From Plantactinospora soyae (GTDB taxonomy: Bacteria; Actinomycetota; Actinomycetes; Mycobacteriales; Micromonosporaceae): a stretch of 64,000 nt of DNA. This document shows, piece after piece, positions 1-7,721 of the stretch. The translations under genes and the position numbers were made by a program. Under the pieces are notes generated by a model. That model was not told the DNA's origin, did not search any database, and saw only the letters and a list, made by a program, of their open reading frames with translations. The stretch is taken from positions 248,001 to 312,000 of the forward strand of contig NZ_JADBEB010000001.1 in NCBI RefSeq assembly GCF_014874095.1, read 5' to 3'. Numbering within the stretch: the first letter of the stretch is position 1; every line of letters starts with the position of its first letter.

Positions 1-8
1 GCGTCGGC

Positions 9-647
9 TCAGAGCTGGCCGGGGTAGAAGCCGTGCCGGGACAGTGGGCCGATGAGCTGCTGTTCCTCGTAGGCGAAGTGCGACAGCAGGGTGTCGGTGA
101 GCAGGTCGATCGCCTCGGTGATCGGGCCGTAGTCCGTGGGGTTGCGGGCGAGGTGCACGAGCGCGTCGTCGACCCCCTCCAGCACCTCGTGGATCGCCAG
201 GTGTTCCTCGTGCAGCCGGTCCAGCACGGCCGACAGGTCGCGCTGGCTGCGCCGCAGGTGCGGGAAGATCCCCTCGCTCTCCATCGTGTGGTGGTTCGTC
301 AGGGAGCGGCACTGCGCCTGGCAGACCCCGCCGAGGGTCCAGTCGTTGGCCCGGATCGTCATCATGTTGATCTGGCTGCGGGCGTCGCCGAGCTTCGCCG
401 TACCCTCCGTCACCTGCTGGAGGATGTCCCGCACCTGGGCCAGCTCCGCCCGGTAGTGGTCATGTACGTCGACCAGGTGCCGGCCGGCGTACAGGCCGTG
501 CCGGGTGAAGCTGACCTCCGGGGCCGGCTCGGCCGCCATCGGCCGGGTCGCCTCGTCCAGCACGCTCTTCGGGCTGTGCCGCTCGGTCGGGGCGGCGCTC
601 GGCACGATGCCGGTACGCCGGGTCAGCCAGTCGTTCTCGGTGGTCAT
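9..647 (-). CDS. Hemerythrin HHE cation-binding domain protein
   Basis: A 212-residue soluble protein with the spaced His/Glu ligands of a di-iron four-helix hemerythrin domain: HDHYRAEL near residue 62, NHHTMESEGIFPHL near 116, EEHLAIHEV near 146 and HFAYEEQQL near 190. The family binds O2, NO or iron, usually in stress responses. The first 55 residues are polar and variable. I start at the ATG at 647 (MTTENDW), which has a weak AAGG upstream, rather than a longer in-frame start at 683. The gene faces left and nothing upstream looks co-transcribed. The domain is certain; the ligand and role are not. Confidence 0.85.
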   Translation of the reverse strand: MTTENDWLTRRTGIVPSAAPTERHSPKSVLDEATRPMAAEPAPEVSFTRHGLYAGRHLVDVHDHYRAELAQVRDILQQVTEGTAKLGDARSQINMMTIRANDWTLGGVCQAQCRSLTNHHTMESEGIFPHLRRSQRDLSAVLDRLHEEHLAIHEVLEGVDDALVHLARNPTDYGPITEAIDLLTDTLLSHFAYEEQQLIGPLSRHGFYPGQL

Positions 648-697
648 GTCCTGCCTTTGCGATCTTCCTGGAGGGGTGATCATCCTCCTACCACGGT

Positions 698-1045
698 CTA
701 GGCGAGAATCCGCAGCACCAGGGCGGCGACGGCGAGCAGCAGCAGCGGGAGCGGCGCGTTCACGCCCTTGGCGTCGCCGGCCCGCAGGTGTGCGGCGACG
801 GCCCCGAGGAAGTAGAGGACGACTCCGATCGCGGCGGCGATGCCGAGCGGCGCGAGCCAGATGCCGGCGACGAGCCCGACGGCTCCGGCGATCTCCAGGG
901 CGGCCAGCGGCGGGAACCAGCTCAGCGGCACGTTGGCCCGTTGCAGGCTGGTGGTGATCCGCTCGTCCCGGGTCAGCTTGCCTCGGCCGGACATCAGGAG
1001 TACGGCCGCGAGCAGCGCCGCGACGATGATGTACCCGGTGAACAT
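698..1045 (-). CDS. DoxX-like small membrane protein
   Basis: A 115-residue protein with about four hydrophobic helices. The first (residues 3-18) is followed by SGRGKLTRDE, and a second conserved stretch LEIAGAVGLVAGIW is typical of DoxX/DoxX-like proteins. These are integral membrane proteins, sometimes linked to redox stress, with no defined reaction here. The ATG at 1045 is preceded by AAGGAGA at good spacing, which excludes the longer in-frame start. It is divergent from the MarR gene at 1155 across a 109-base region with inverted repeats, so it is the natural target of that repressor. That link is inference. Confidence 0.8.
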   Translation of the reverse strand: MFTGYIIVAALLAAVLLMSGRGKLTRDERITTSLQRANVPLSWFPPLAALEIAGAVGLVAGIWLAPLGIAAAIGVVLYFLGAVAAHLRAGDAKGVNAPLPLLLLAVAALVLRILA

Positions 1046-1093
1046 CGGGATCTCCTTCGGGGGTGGAGTGCGAGGGCCCGGCAACGGTACCAG

Positions 1094-1148
1094 ATAGTCG
1101 TGAAGCCTCAACTGTTTAATCGTACCGACTATTTGCTACTGGTAGCAT
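1094..1148. promoter_or_regulatory. Divergent promoter and MarR operator candidates
   Basis: The gap between the DoxX-like gene and marR holds two symmetric elements. ATAGTCG (1094-1100) and CGACTAT (1126-1132) are perfect inverted arms 25 bases apart. GCTAC-TG-GTAGC (1135-1146) overlaps a -10-like TAGCAT at 1143-1148, six bases before the marR ATG. MarR dimers bind short inverted repeats in their own divergent promoters, so this is the likely autoregulatory site. Confidence 0.5.
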
Positions 1149-1154
1149 CCTGGC

Positions 1155-1616
1155 ATGAGCCGAGGCAGGAGGCGGTCCGGGGAGACCGAGCGAACCGGCT
1201 TCCTGCTCGCCCGGCACGGCGGAATCGCCAACGCACGGTTGCGTCAGGCCCTCGGCCTGGCCGGGCTCAGCCCCCGGCACGGGATGACGCTGACCCGGCT
1301 CGCCGAGACCGGTTCGATGACCCAGCAGAGCCTGCTCGACATCCTCGGTGTCGACGCCAGCGTCCTGGTCACGCTGCTGAACGAGCTGGAGGACGAGGGC
1401 CTCGTCCAACGGCGCCGGGACCCGACGGACCGGCGCCGGCACATCGTCGAAATCACTCCCGCCGGTTCGGCCGCACTGGATAAGGTGGACGCCGCCGTCG
1501 ACCAGGTCGAGCGCGACCTGTTCACGGCACTCAGCACCGAGCAGGTCGACCAGCTGCACGAACTGCTCACCCGGGTACGCACCTCGGTCAACGACCCGGC
1601 GTGCACGGAGGACTGA
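1155..1616 (+). CDS. MarR family transcriptional regulator
   Basis: A 153-residue winged-helix regulator. The core runs from about residue 18 to 110; the wing contains RRRDPTDRRRHIVEITPAG, the MarR signature DxRD/DRR..-L-T-.G. The first 14 residues are basic. The ATG at 1155 lies six bases after TAGCAT, so the mRNA is probably leaderless; there is no Shine-Dalgarno. It is divergent from the DoxX-like membrane gene and 33 bases ahead of a PNPOx-fold gene, so it may control both. MarR proteins usually sense small phenolic or oxidising ligands, which fits these redox-type neighbours, but the ligand is unknown. Confidence 0.88.
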   Translation: MSRGRRRSGETERTGFLLARHGGIANARLRQALGLAGLSPRHGMTLTRLAETGSMTQQSLLDILGVDASVLVTLLNELEDEGLVQRRRDPTDRRRHIVEITPAGSAALDKVDAAVDQVERDLFTALSTEQVDQLHELLTRVRTSVNDPACTED

Positions 1617-1649
1617 CCACCCCGGGCACCGGATCAGCAGGAGGCGCGC

Positions 1650-2111
1650 ATGGCAAGCTGGCGGAACATCGAGCAGGACGCTCCGGACTTCGCCAAGCGG
1701 GTCCAGGAACGGTTCGGGGCCGGCACCAACAAGACCATCGCCACGCTCCGCCGGGACGGATCGCCCCGGATCAGCGCCTCGGAACTCGAGTTCAGCGACG
1801 GGGAGATCACCCTCGGCATGATGGGCGGTTCGATGAAGCTGCTCGACGTCCGGCGTGATCCCCGGATCGCCGTACACAGCCCGACTCTCGAGCCGCCCGC
1901 GGACGACCCGACAAGCTGGCCGGGGGACGCGAAGCTCGCCGGTACGGTCGTCGCGATCGACCCGCCGGCCGACAGCCCGCACGAGGGCGCCGGGTTCTTC
2001 CGGATCGACATCACCGAACTGGTGCTCACCTACGTCGGCACCCCCGCCGACCACCTGGTGATCGAGTCGTGGCATCCCGACTCCGGCTGGCGACGCCGGA
2101 CCCGCCTCTAG
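1650..2111 (+). CDS. Pyridoxamine 5'-phosphate oxidase-fold protein
   Basis: A 153-residue protein of the split-barrel flavin-binding fold. TKTIATLRRDGSP-like strand pairs near residues 28-40 (NKTIATLRRDGSPRISA), a GMMGGSMKLLDVRRDPRIAVHS segment and a C-terminal ELVLTYVG strand match the family. It probably binds FMN or F420 and acts on a small molecule; the substrate cannot be told. AGGAGG lies just before the ATG at 1650. It follows marR by 33 bases on the same strand. Its TAG stop overlaps the stop of the convergent gene that ends at 2108. Confidence 0.8.
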   Translation: MASWRNIEQDAPDFAKRVQERFGAGTNKTIATLRRDGSPRISASELEFSDGEITLGMMGGSMKLLDVRRDPRIAVHSPTLEPPADDPTSWPGDAKLAGTVVAIDPPADSPHEGAGFFRIDITELVLTYVGTPADHLVIESWHPDSGWRRRTRL

Positions 2112-2620
2112 TACTGCTCCCGGCCCCGCAGGTCGGCGGCGATGTCACTCGCCAGCCTGTGGAGATCCTCGCGGAAGGCCGGGTCGGCCACCCCGCCGAG
2201 GTCGTATTCGAGGCGGTCGAGCAGCCGCAGTAGGCGACCGACGGCCTCGGAGTCGGCGTCGGGGTCGGCGTCGGCCAACTGCGCCAGGGTGCCCAACAGG
2301 CGGTGACCGCCCTCCGCCACCGACAGCGTGCCGTCGATGATCCGGGCACAGACGCAGGCCGTGGCCACCTGGGCGGCGCGGCCCGGTTCCGGCTCCGGGA
2401 TGCCGACCTCGTCGAGCATGTCGCGGAGCATCCGCTCGGCGGCGTACGGCGCCAGGGAGCGTGTCGACGCGATGGCGAGCGCCACCGTCGCCTCCCCGTC
2501 CAGATCGGCCGCCAGCAGGTCACAGGCGAGCATCACCGCCTCGGCGGGGTCGACATCGTCGACGACCAGCTGGGCGTAGGCCAGTTCCGCACGCCGGTGC
2601 AGATCGGATCCCCGCTCCAC
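2108..2620 (-). CDS. Conserved hypothetical, helical acidic protein
   Basis: I do not recognise this 170-residue protein. It is acidic, almost all predicted helix, has no membrane segment and no obvious catalytic motif. Two Cys (VATACVCARII, near residue 90) sit in the middle helix. It lies 15 bases after the NTF2-like gene on the same strand, so the two probably share a transcript. Its stop overlaps by three bases the stop of the convergent PNPOx-fold gene. Coding is supported by strong GC3 bias and by the tight packing. Confidence 0.6.
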   Translation of the reverse strand: MERGSDLHRRAELAYAQLVVDDVDPAEAVMLACDLLAADLDGEATVALAIASTRSLAPYAAERMLRDMLDEVGIPEPEPGRAAQVATACVCARIIDGTLSVAEGGHRLLGTLAQLADADPDADSEAVGRLLRLLDRLEYDLGGVADPAFREDLHRLASDIAADLRGREQY

Positions 2621-2635
2621 GTTCCACGCTCCCCG

Positions 2636-3007
2636 TCAGGTGGCGAGATACGTCCCGTGTCCCCGTACGACGAGCGGGCCGTCGAAGACGAGGACCTCGT
2701 TGACCAGGCCACCCCTCTGGTTCCGGTAGTTGATGACCACCGTATCGACCCCGACGTAGGTGGCCAGCACCTCGAAGCGCAGATCCGGAAAGCGCCGGAG
2801 CCCTTCGGTCCAGTACGCCCGCAGCGCCGCCTTGCCCCGCACCACACCGTCGGAGCCCTCCACGAGCTGGGCCGCGACCGGGGAGGTGAAGACGACGTCG
2901 TCGGCATAGTGCGCCAACAGGCTCTCCAGGTCGTGGGCGTTCCAGTCCCTGACCCAGCCGTCGACGAAACCCTGGATGGCTGTGCTGTCCATGCTCCGAT
3001 CATTCAC
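2636..3007 (-). CDS. SnoaL-like / NTF2-family protein
   Basis: A 123-residue cone-shaped alpha+beta protein. The order is typical for SnoaL-like members: helix with FVDGWVRDWNAHDLESLLAHYADDVVFTSP, then GKAALRAYWTEGLRRFPDLRFEVL, then paired strands ending in VRGHGTYLAT. Members are small-molecule isomerases/cyclases or simple binding proteins; no substrate can be assigned. Two starts are possible, the ATG at 3007 (MNDRSMDS) and the ATG at 2992. Neither has a strong ribosome-binding site; I keep the longer. It leads the two-gene unit with the hypothetical that ends at 2108. Confidence 0.78.
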   Translation of the reverse strand: MNDRSMDSTAIQGFVDGWVRDWNAHDLESLLAHYADDVVFTSPVAAQLVEGSDGVVRGKAALRAYWTEGLRRFPDLRFEVLATYVGVDTVVINYRNQRGGLVNEVLVFDGPLVVRGHGTYLAT

Positions 3008-3159
3008 CTGTCGGTCGCGCTTCGTCGTCCCCCACGGTCGGTGGCCGGACCGGCCGTCGGTCGGGGCCGCCGTCAGTGGCCGGATCGGCGTACCCCAGCG
3101 AGCCGCCGGTCCCGGTCCACCTCAGAGTGGGGTACGGCGCACCCCGGTACGTTGGGCTG

Positions 3160-3999
3160 ATGCCGGATTTCCCTGTCATCGCAGTCGATCCCGGGGTCGG
3201 CGTCGACGAACGATCCTCCGATCCGGACCGGGGTCTGTCCTATGTGGTGACCGGCGGCGGCCGGGGCATCGGCCGGGCCGTGGTCGAACGTCTCCTCGGC
3301 GACACCGGTCACGTCGTGGTGATCGAGCGGGACCCCGCCGCGCTCGGCTGGCTGGCCGACCATCCCGCCGCCCACCGGCTGGTCGGGGTGACCGGCGACG
3401 CCGCCGACGAGGCCGTCACCGGGTACGCCGCCGATGCGGCGGGCACCGCTGGGCGGTTCAGCGGCTGGGTCAACAACGCCGCCGTCTTCCGGGACGCCTC
3501 GATCCACGACACACCGGCCCGGCAGGTGCTGGACCTGATCGCGGCCAACCTCGACGCGACGGTCGTCGGCTGCGGTACGGCGATCCGCCGTTTCCTCGCC
3601 GCCGGAACACCGGGCGCGATCGTCAACGTCTCCTCGCACCAGGCCCAGCGGCCGGTGCCGGGCTGCCTGCCGTACGCGACGGCGAAGGCGGCCATCGAGG
3701 GGCTGACCCGGGCACTCGCCGTGGAGTACGGCCGGTACGGCATCCGGGTCAACGCGGTCGCCCTGGGCTCGATCGAGACCGAGCGCTACGCCGACCTCCT
3801 GGCTCGGCAGGACCCGGCCGGTGCCGAACGGATCGAACACGACATGCGGCTGCTCCATCCGGTGGGCCGGGCGGGCCGACCCGCCGAGGTGGCCGCCACG
3901 ATCGCGCACCTGCTCTCCGCCGAGGCGAGCTTCGTCAGCGGAGTCGTCCTGCCGGTGGACGGCGGCCGATCCGCACTGGGCCAGGATCCCGAGGCGTAA
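3160..3999 (+). CDS. SDR family NAD(P)-dependent oxidoreductase
   Basis: A 279-residue classical short-chain dehydrogenase. Residues 31-38 are the cofactor motif TGGGRGIG; NNAA follows, then the catalytic Ser in NVSSH and YATAK with the catalytic Tyr and Lys, and the C-terminal SGVVLPVDGG. The reaction is NAD(P)-linked oxidation or reduction of an alcohol/carbonyl; the substrate is unknown. The first 25 residues before the Rossmann fold are longer than usual. The ATG at 3160 lies six bases after TACGTT, a plausible leaderless start; a longer in-frame ORF begins at 3076. The gene is alone on its strand. Confidence 0.88.
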   Translation: MPDFPVIAVDPGVGVDERSSDPDRGLSYVVTGGGRGIGRAVVERLLGDTGHVVVIERDPAALGWLADHPAAHRLVGVTGDAADEAVTGYAADAAGTAGRFSGWVNNAAVFRDASIHDTPARQVLDLIAANLDATVVGCGTAIRRFLAAGTPGAIVNVSSHQAQRPVPGCLPYATAKAAIEGLTRALAVEYGRYGIRVNAVALGSIETERYADLLARQDPAGAERIEHDMRLLHPVGRAGRPAEVAATIAHLLSAEASFVSGVVLPVDGGRSALGQDPEA

Positions 4000-4001
4000 T
4001 G

Positions 4002-4066
4002 TCCCGCCGGGACCCCGAGGCGGGGTGTCCCGCCGGGGATCGCGAGGCATAGCGTCCCGCCGGGGA
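4002..4066. repeat. Short direct repeats after the SDR gene
   Basis: Three copies of GTCCCGCCGGGGA or a close variant start at about 4002, 4028 and 4053, spaced 25-26 bases apart, in the space before the convergent gene that ends at 4092. No reading frame crosses them convincingly. They look like slippage-type GC repeats and are not recognisable as a named family. Confidence 0.6.
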
Positions 4067-4091
4067 TCCCTGGGCGTAGTGCACCGCCGGG

Positions 4092-4940
4092 TCAGCCGGC
4101 GCGGGCCGCCCGCCAGCGCCGTACGGGTCGCGACCGCCGGACCGCCTGACTCGGCGTACCGGTCGACGAACCACTCGACGATCCGCCCGGCTTCCGTGCC
4201 GACGGCAGCCAGCGTCGTACCTGCGCCGTCCGGCTGGCGGCGGCGAACGCCTCCTCCCGGAGACTGCGGGCCGCAGCGGCGGCGACCTCGGCATCCCGCC
4301 ACGTCGACCGCTCCCGCTCCGCCGCCACCGCGTGTGCGGCCAGCAGACTGTCCCGGGCCGCCCGGCGGAGCACGATCTCCTGCTCGGCCGGGTGCCGCCG
4401 GGGATCCCAGCCGTTGCGGTTCGCCAGCGCGTCGCTCAGTTGCAGCACCGACAGTTCCTGCCGGGTGGCTGCCGCCATCGCCGCGCGGTGCAGGTAGCGC
4501 TCCCGGTCGGCGTACTCGGCCGGGGTGCGCGGCGTACGCGGCTCGGGAAGTACCCCGGCGGCGGAGACCCGGCGCGCGGCGGCATCCGCGACCTCGTACG
4601 CCTGCCAGGCCGTCTCGGCCTGCTCCTGGGCCGCCACCCACTCGTCACGGCGTCGACGCGCGGTGACGGCCGACCGCTCGGCGGCCACCGTCACCTCCTC
4701 GGCATAGCGGTTGAGTTCGGCCGCCCGGACCGCCAGCCGCTCCCGGCGTCCCTCGGCGTCCCGGACCGCCACGTCGTAGCCGGTCCCGGCCTGGCGACCG
4801 GTCATCTCCCGGCCCGTGTCGTCCCGCCGTGGGCGCACGACGAGCGCGATACCTCCGGCCAGGGCGAGCCCGACCAGTACGAGCCAGATCGTGGTGGATT
4901 GGGGAATGTTGATCAGGGAGCTGTACAGCACCTTCTCCAT
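4092..4940 (-). CDS. Membrane-anchored coiled-coil protein, hypothetical
   Basis: A 282-residue protein with one N-terminal membrane helix (about residues 18-35, IWLVLVGLALAGGIALVV) followed by RPRRDD, so the rest should be cytoplasmic. Residues 55-240 are Ala/Arg/Glu-rich with heptad-like spacing, predicted coiled coil. The tail is Ser/Arg-rich and basic. I recognise no enzyme motif. It lies 76 bases after the 179-residue exported protein on the same strand and may be co-transcribed. The coding call rests on the clear membrane helix and long amphipathic helices. Confidence 0.65.
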   Translation of the reverse strand: MEKVLYSSLINIPQSTTIWLVLVGLALAGGIALVVRPRRDDTGREMTGRQAGTGYDVAVRDAEGRRERLAVRAAELNRYAEEVTVAAERSAVTARRRRDEWVAAQEQAETAWQAYEVADAAARRVSAAGVLPEPRTPRTPAEYADRERYLHRAAMAAATRQELSVLQLSDALANRNGWDPRRHPAEQEIVLRRAARDSLLAAHAVAAERERSTWRDAEVAAAAARSLREEAFAAASRTAQVRRWLPSARKPGGSSSGSSTGTPSQAVRRSRPVRRWRAARAG

Positions 4941-5016
4941 CAGGAAACCTCACAGGGTGGCCGATGCGAACAGGGTCGACGGATCCGGACCGGACACGGT
5001 CAGGCGCGACCGGTCC

Positions 5017-5556
5017 TCACCCCAGTGGCGGTGCGCGCGGTCCGGTCGCTCGGGCGTACGCGTCGCGGGCCGGCCGCGGTTCCGCCCCGGTGCCGGGCCG
5101 GACCTCTGACGCCACCGGCTGCTGGAGCAGGGCGACAGCCACGGCCACGACCGCCGTGGTATCCGCGCTCTCCGTGGCCGGCGACTCGCCAGTGGCGGTA
5201 GCCGCCCGGCCGTCGAGCACGGTCGGATCTCCGGAACCCGCCGTCAGGTCCCCGGCGGCGTCGGTCGGCGCTCCGTCCGCCACCGCCGCCCGGTCTGTGG
5301 CGGACGCCTGGTCATCCACATCGGACGATGTCGCGGCGACCGCGGCCGCGTCGGACCGGAACTCGGTCGCTCCGGTCGCGCCCGGCAGGCCCGCGCGGGC
5401 CGCGCCGCCGCCCAGCAGCAACGCCATCAGCACCAACGCGGTCACGAACCGCACCGACCGGCACGCCACCCACCAGACGGGGCGGACCAGTGCGACGGGA
5501 ACCACGACACCCAACCTACTCCTGGTCGGCCGGAACCGCTCGGCAAGCCCGACCAC
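5017..5556 (-). CDS. Hypothetical secreted or membrane protein, low complexity
   Basis: A 179-residue product with an arginine-rich start, a hydrophobic helix (about residues 37-55, FVTALVLMALLLGGGAARAG) resembling a long signal peptide or signal anchor, and an Ala/Asp/Thr-rich low-complexity remainder. A second hydrophobic stretch (TTAVVAVAVALL) lies near residue 135. No family is recognised. The opposite strand is also open here, so the call depends on the signal-like segment and on position just upstream of the other envelope gene. It could be spurious. Confidence 0.4.
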   Translation of the reverse strand: MVGLAERFRPTRSRLGVVVPVALVRPVWWVACRSVRFVTALVLMALLLGGGAARAGLPGATGATEFRSDAAAVAATSSDVDDQASATDRAAVADGAPTDAAGDLTAGSGDPTVLDGRAATATGESPATESADTTAVVAVAVALLQQPVASEVRPGTGAEPRPARDAYARATGPRAPPLG

Positions 5557-5802
5557 CTCCCCCGGCCGCCAGCCCCTGCGCGGCCCGTGCCGTCACCAAG
5601 CTCCGCGTCGCCTTTTGACGCCACCAGCCCCCGCGTGGCAGTGCCGTCGGCGGGGACCGGGCGGGCGTGACGCCGCCGGGGACGCGCGGGCATCCCCGGC
5701 CACCCGGACGGGCGTCCCCGGCCACCGGGCGGGCGTTACGCCCTCAGCGGAGTCGGCCCCGGGGGCTGGGCAGGCCCGTCGCGGGGCGCCCATGCTGAAG
5801 CC

Positions 5803-6462
5803 ATGACGGAGCGGGGAATCGTACTGTGGCTGCCGGGTGGCGGCTGGCGCGGATGGTCGGCCGAGGACGGCTCGGCACTGGCCGGGCACGGACTGACCGT
5901 GGTGCAGGGCCGCTACCGACTGACCGACGAGGCCCGGTGGCCGGCACAACTGGCCGACATCCGGGCAGCCGCGCGGGAACCACTGGCACGGGCGCGGGCG
6001 GCGGGCCTGCCCTTCCTGGTGGCCGGCGACTCGGCCGGTGGTCACCTGGCGCTCCACCTCGGGCTGCGTGGCGTGGCCGAGCCCGGTGACGTGGACGCCG
6101 TACTGGCGTACTGGCCGCCGGTCGATCCACTGGCCGAGGACTGGCTCCTCGCTCTCCCGGCCCGGGCCGGGGACAATCCGTGGGTACCGCTGCTCGGCCA
6201 CCCGCCGACGGCGGGCGACCCGACGACGGTGGACGCCATCCCGACCACCCACGTCGGCAACCGCGTACCGGTGCTGCTGGTGCACGGCGCCCAGGACGCG
6301 GCGGTGCCGGCGAGCCAGAGCGTGGCACTGGCCTCGGCCCTGCTCCGGGCGGGACATCCGGTGCAGGCGCTGGTCACCCACGGCGGTCACGCGCTGCCGT
6401 TGGACCGGCCGGACATCCGGGCCGTCACCGCCGCCTTCCTCGACGCCCACCTGCCCGGCTGA
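5803..6462 (+). CDS. Alpha/beta hydrolase (esterase-like)
   Basis: A 219-residue alpha/beta hydrolase. It opens with LWLPGGGW, an oxyanion-hole segment of the HSL/BD-FAE type, has the nucleophile elbow GDSAGG near residue 72, the acid in VHGAQDAAVP near 165 and the catalytic His in THGGHALP near 198. It probably cleaves a small ester or amide; no signal peptide is seen, so it is cytoplasmic. The ATG at 5803 follows CATGCT by six bases, suggesting a leaderless mRNA. It stands alone, convergent with the glycosyltransferase gene. Confidence 0.85.
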   Translation: MTERGIVLWLPGGGWRGWSAEDGSALAGHGLTVVQGRYRLTDEARWPAQLADIRAAAREPLARARAAGLPFLVAGDSAGGHLALHLGLRGVAEPGDVDAVLAYWPPVDPLAEDWLLALPARAGDNPWVPLLGHPPTAGDPTTVDAIPTTHVGNRVPVLLVHGAQDAAVPASQSVALASALLRAGHPVQALVTHGGHALPLDRPDIRAVTAAFLDAHLPG

Positions 6463-6503
6463 GACATCCCCACGGCCGAGCATCGCCCGGCCGAGCATCC
6501 GCC

Positions 6504-6554
6504 CCGGGTGAGACATCCGCCCGGGTGAGACATCCGCCCGGGTGAGACATCCGC
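6504..6554. repeat. Three tandem 17-base repeats
   Basis: CCGGGTGAGACATCCGC occurs three times head to tail at 6504, 6521 and 6538, with a degenerate fourth copy after. The array lies between the stops of the convergent hydrolase and glycosyltransferase genes, outside both reading frames. The copies are identical, which points to recent slippage. Confidence 0.8.
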
Positions 6555-6598
6555 CGGGGTGGGCATCCACCGACACCGGCCGCAGGGACGGCCGACGG

Positions 6599-7717
6599 TC
6601 AGCGGACCAGCGCTTCGAGCCGGGGCACCAGGTCCGCCGGGTCGGGCATCGCCGCCATCTCCCGACGTACCTCGTCGGCCGCGACCGCCAGCGCGCGGTC
6701 GGTGACCAGCCGGTCCAGCACTGCCGGGGTGATGTCCCGCTCGGCCACGGCGAGCCCGGCACCCCGGGCCGCCACCAGGGCGGCGTTGTGCCGGCGGTCG
6801 CCCGGTCCGGGCAGCGCGAGCTGCGGTACGCCGGCGGCCAGCGCGCCGAGCACCGTACCGGCCCCGCCGTGGTGTACCACCCCCGCGCAGTTCGGCAGCG
6901 CCGCGTTGATCGGAATCCAGCCGACCGTACGGACGTTGTCCGGCAGCGCCCCTCGACGGAGTACCCGACGGTCGGGGCGGACCAGTACGAACTCGGCGTC
7001 CACCCCGGCGGCGGCCCGGACGACGGCCGTCATCACGTCGCCGCCACCCGGCCCGGTGACCGTGCTGCGGCTGACCAGGATCCGGGGCCGGTCGCCGGGC
7101 TCGCGCAGCCAGTCCGGCAGCTCCCCGACCCCGCGCAACGGCACCGCGCGCATCGGATCGCCGATCCGCTCACCCACCACGCTGGGCGGGGCGATCGTCA
7201 GGGTGGCGGCGTTCGGTCGCAGGTCCCCGATTCCGCTGCGGTGCTGGGCCCGGACCAGCCGCGCGGCCGTGACCCGAACCAGCTCGGCACCGTCGAAGAG
7301 CGAGTTCTCGTGCAGCACCGCCGGTACGGCGCGACGGGCGGCGGCGAGCGCTCCGGCCACCGCCAGCGGCTCGTACACGACGAGGTCCGGCTGCCACCGG
7401 TCGGCCAGGGTGACCACGCCGTGGGTCAACTGGTCGTTGGCCGCGCCGAAGAGCAGCGCCACGCCCCGCGTACCGGCCCGGCCGGCCAACTCGGCCCGGG
7501 CGATCAACGGATGTCGCAGCATGACCCGGCGGGCGATGCGGTCGAACCGGAGCGCCGGGGCGACGTCGGCGACCGGCAGCCCGGTCCGGCGCACGTCGAG
7601 CCCGTCGCCGCCGGTGGCGAGCAGCACCTCGTGGCCTGCCGCGCGCAGTGCCTCGGCGAGCGGCACCATCGGGAACACGTGTCCGAGCAACGGCGCTGAC
7701 GCGAAGAGCACCCGCAT
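6599..7717 (-). CDS. Glycosyltransferase, GT1/MGT type
   Basis: A 372-residue GT-B enzyme. The N-terminus MRVLFASAPLLGHVFPMVPLA is the acceptor-side Rossmann start, and HHGGAGT with GVPQLALPG near residues 285-305 is the UDP/dTDP-sugar binding signature of macrolide and antibiotic glycosyltransferases (EryCIII-like). It should move a sugar to a small hydrophobic acceptor; the acceptor is unknown. It starts four bases after the stop of the permease gene at 7722, so it is the third gene of an ABC operon. That coupling hints that the glycosylated product is exported or that the ABC genes give resistance to it. Confidence 0.85.
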   Translation of the reverse strand: MRVLFASAPLLGHVFPMVPLAEALRAAGHEVLLATGGDGLDVRRTGLPVADVAPALRFDRIARRVMLRHPLIARAELAGRAGTRGVALLFGAANDQLTHGVVTLADRWQPDLVVYEPLAVAGALAAARRAVPAVLHENSLFDGAELVRVTAARLVRAQHRSGIGDLRPNAATLTIAPPSVVGERIGDPMRAVPLRGVGELPDWLREPGDRPRILVSRSTVTGPGGGDVMTAVVRAAAGVDAEFVLVRPDRRVLRRGALPDNVRTVGWIPINAALPNCAGVVHHGGAGTVLGALAAGVPQLALPGPGDRRHNAALVAARGAGLAVAERDITPAVLDRLVTDRALAVAADEVRREMAAMPDPADLVPRLEALVR

Positions 7718-7721
7718 ACGC

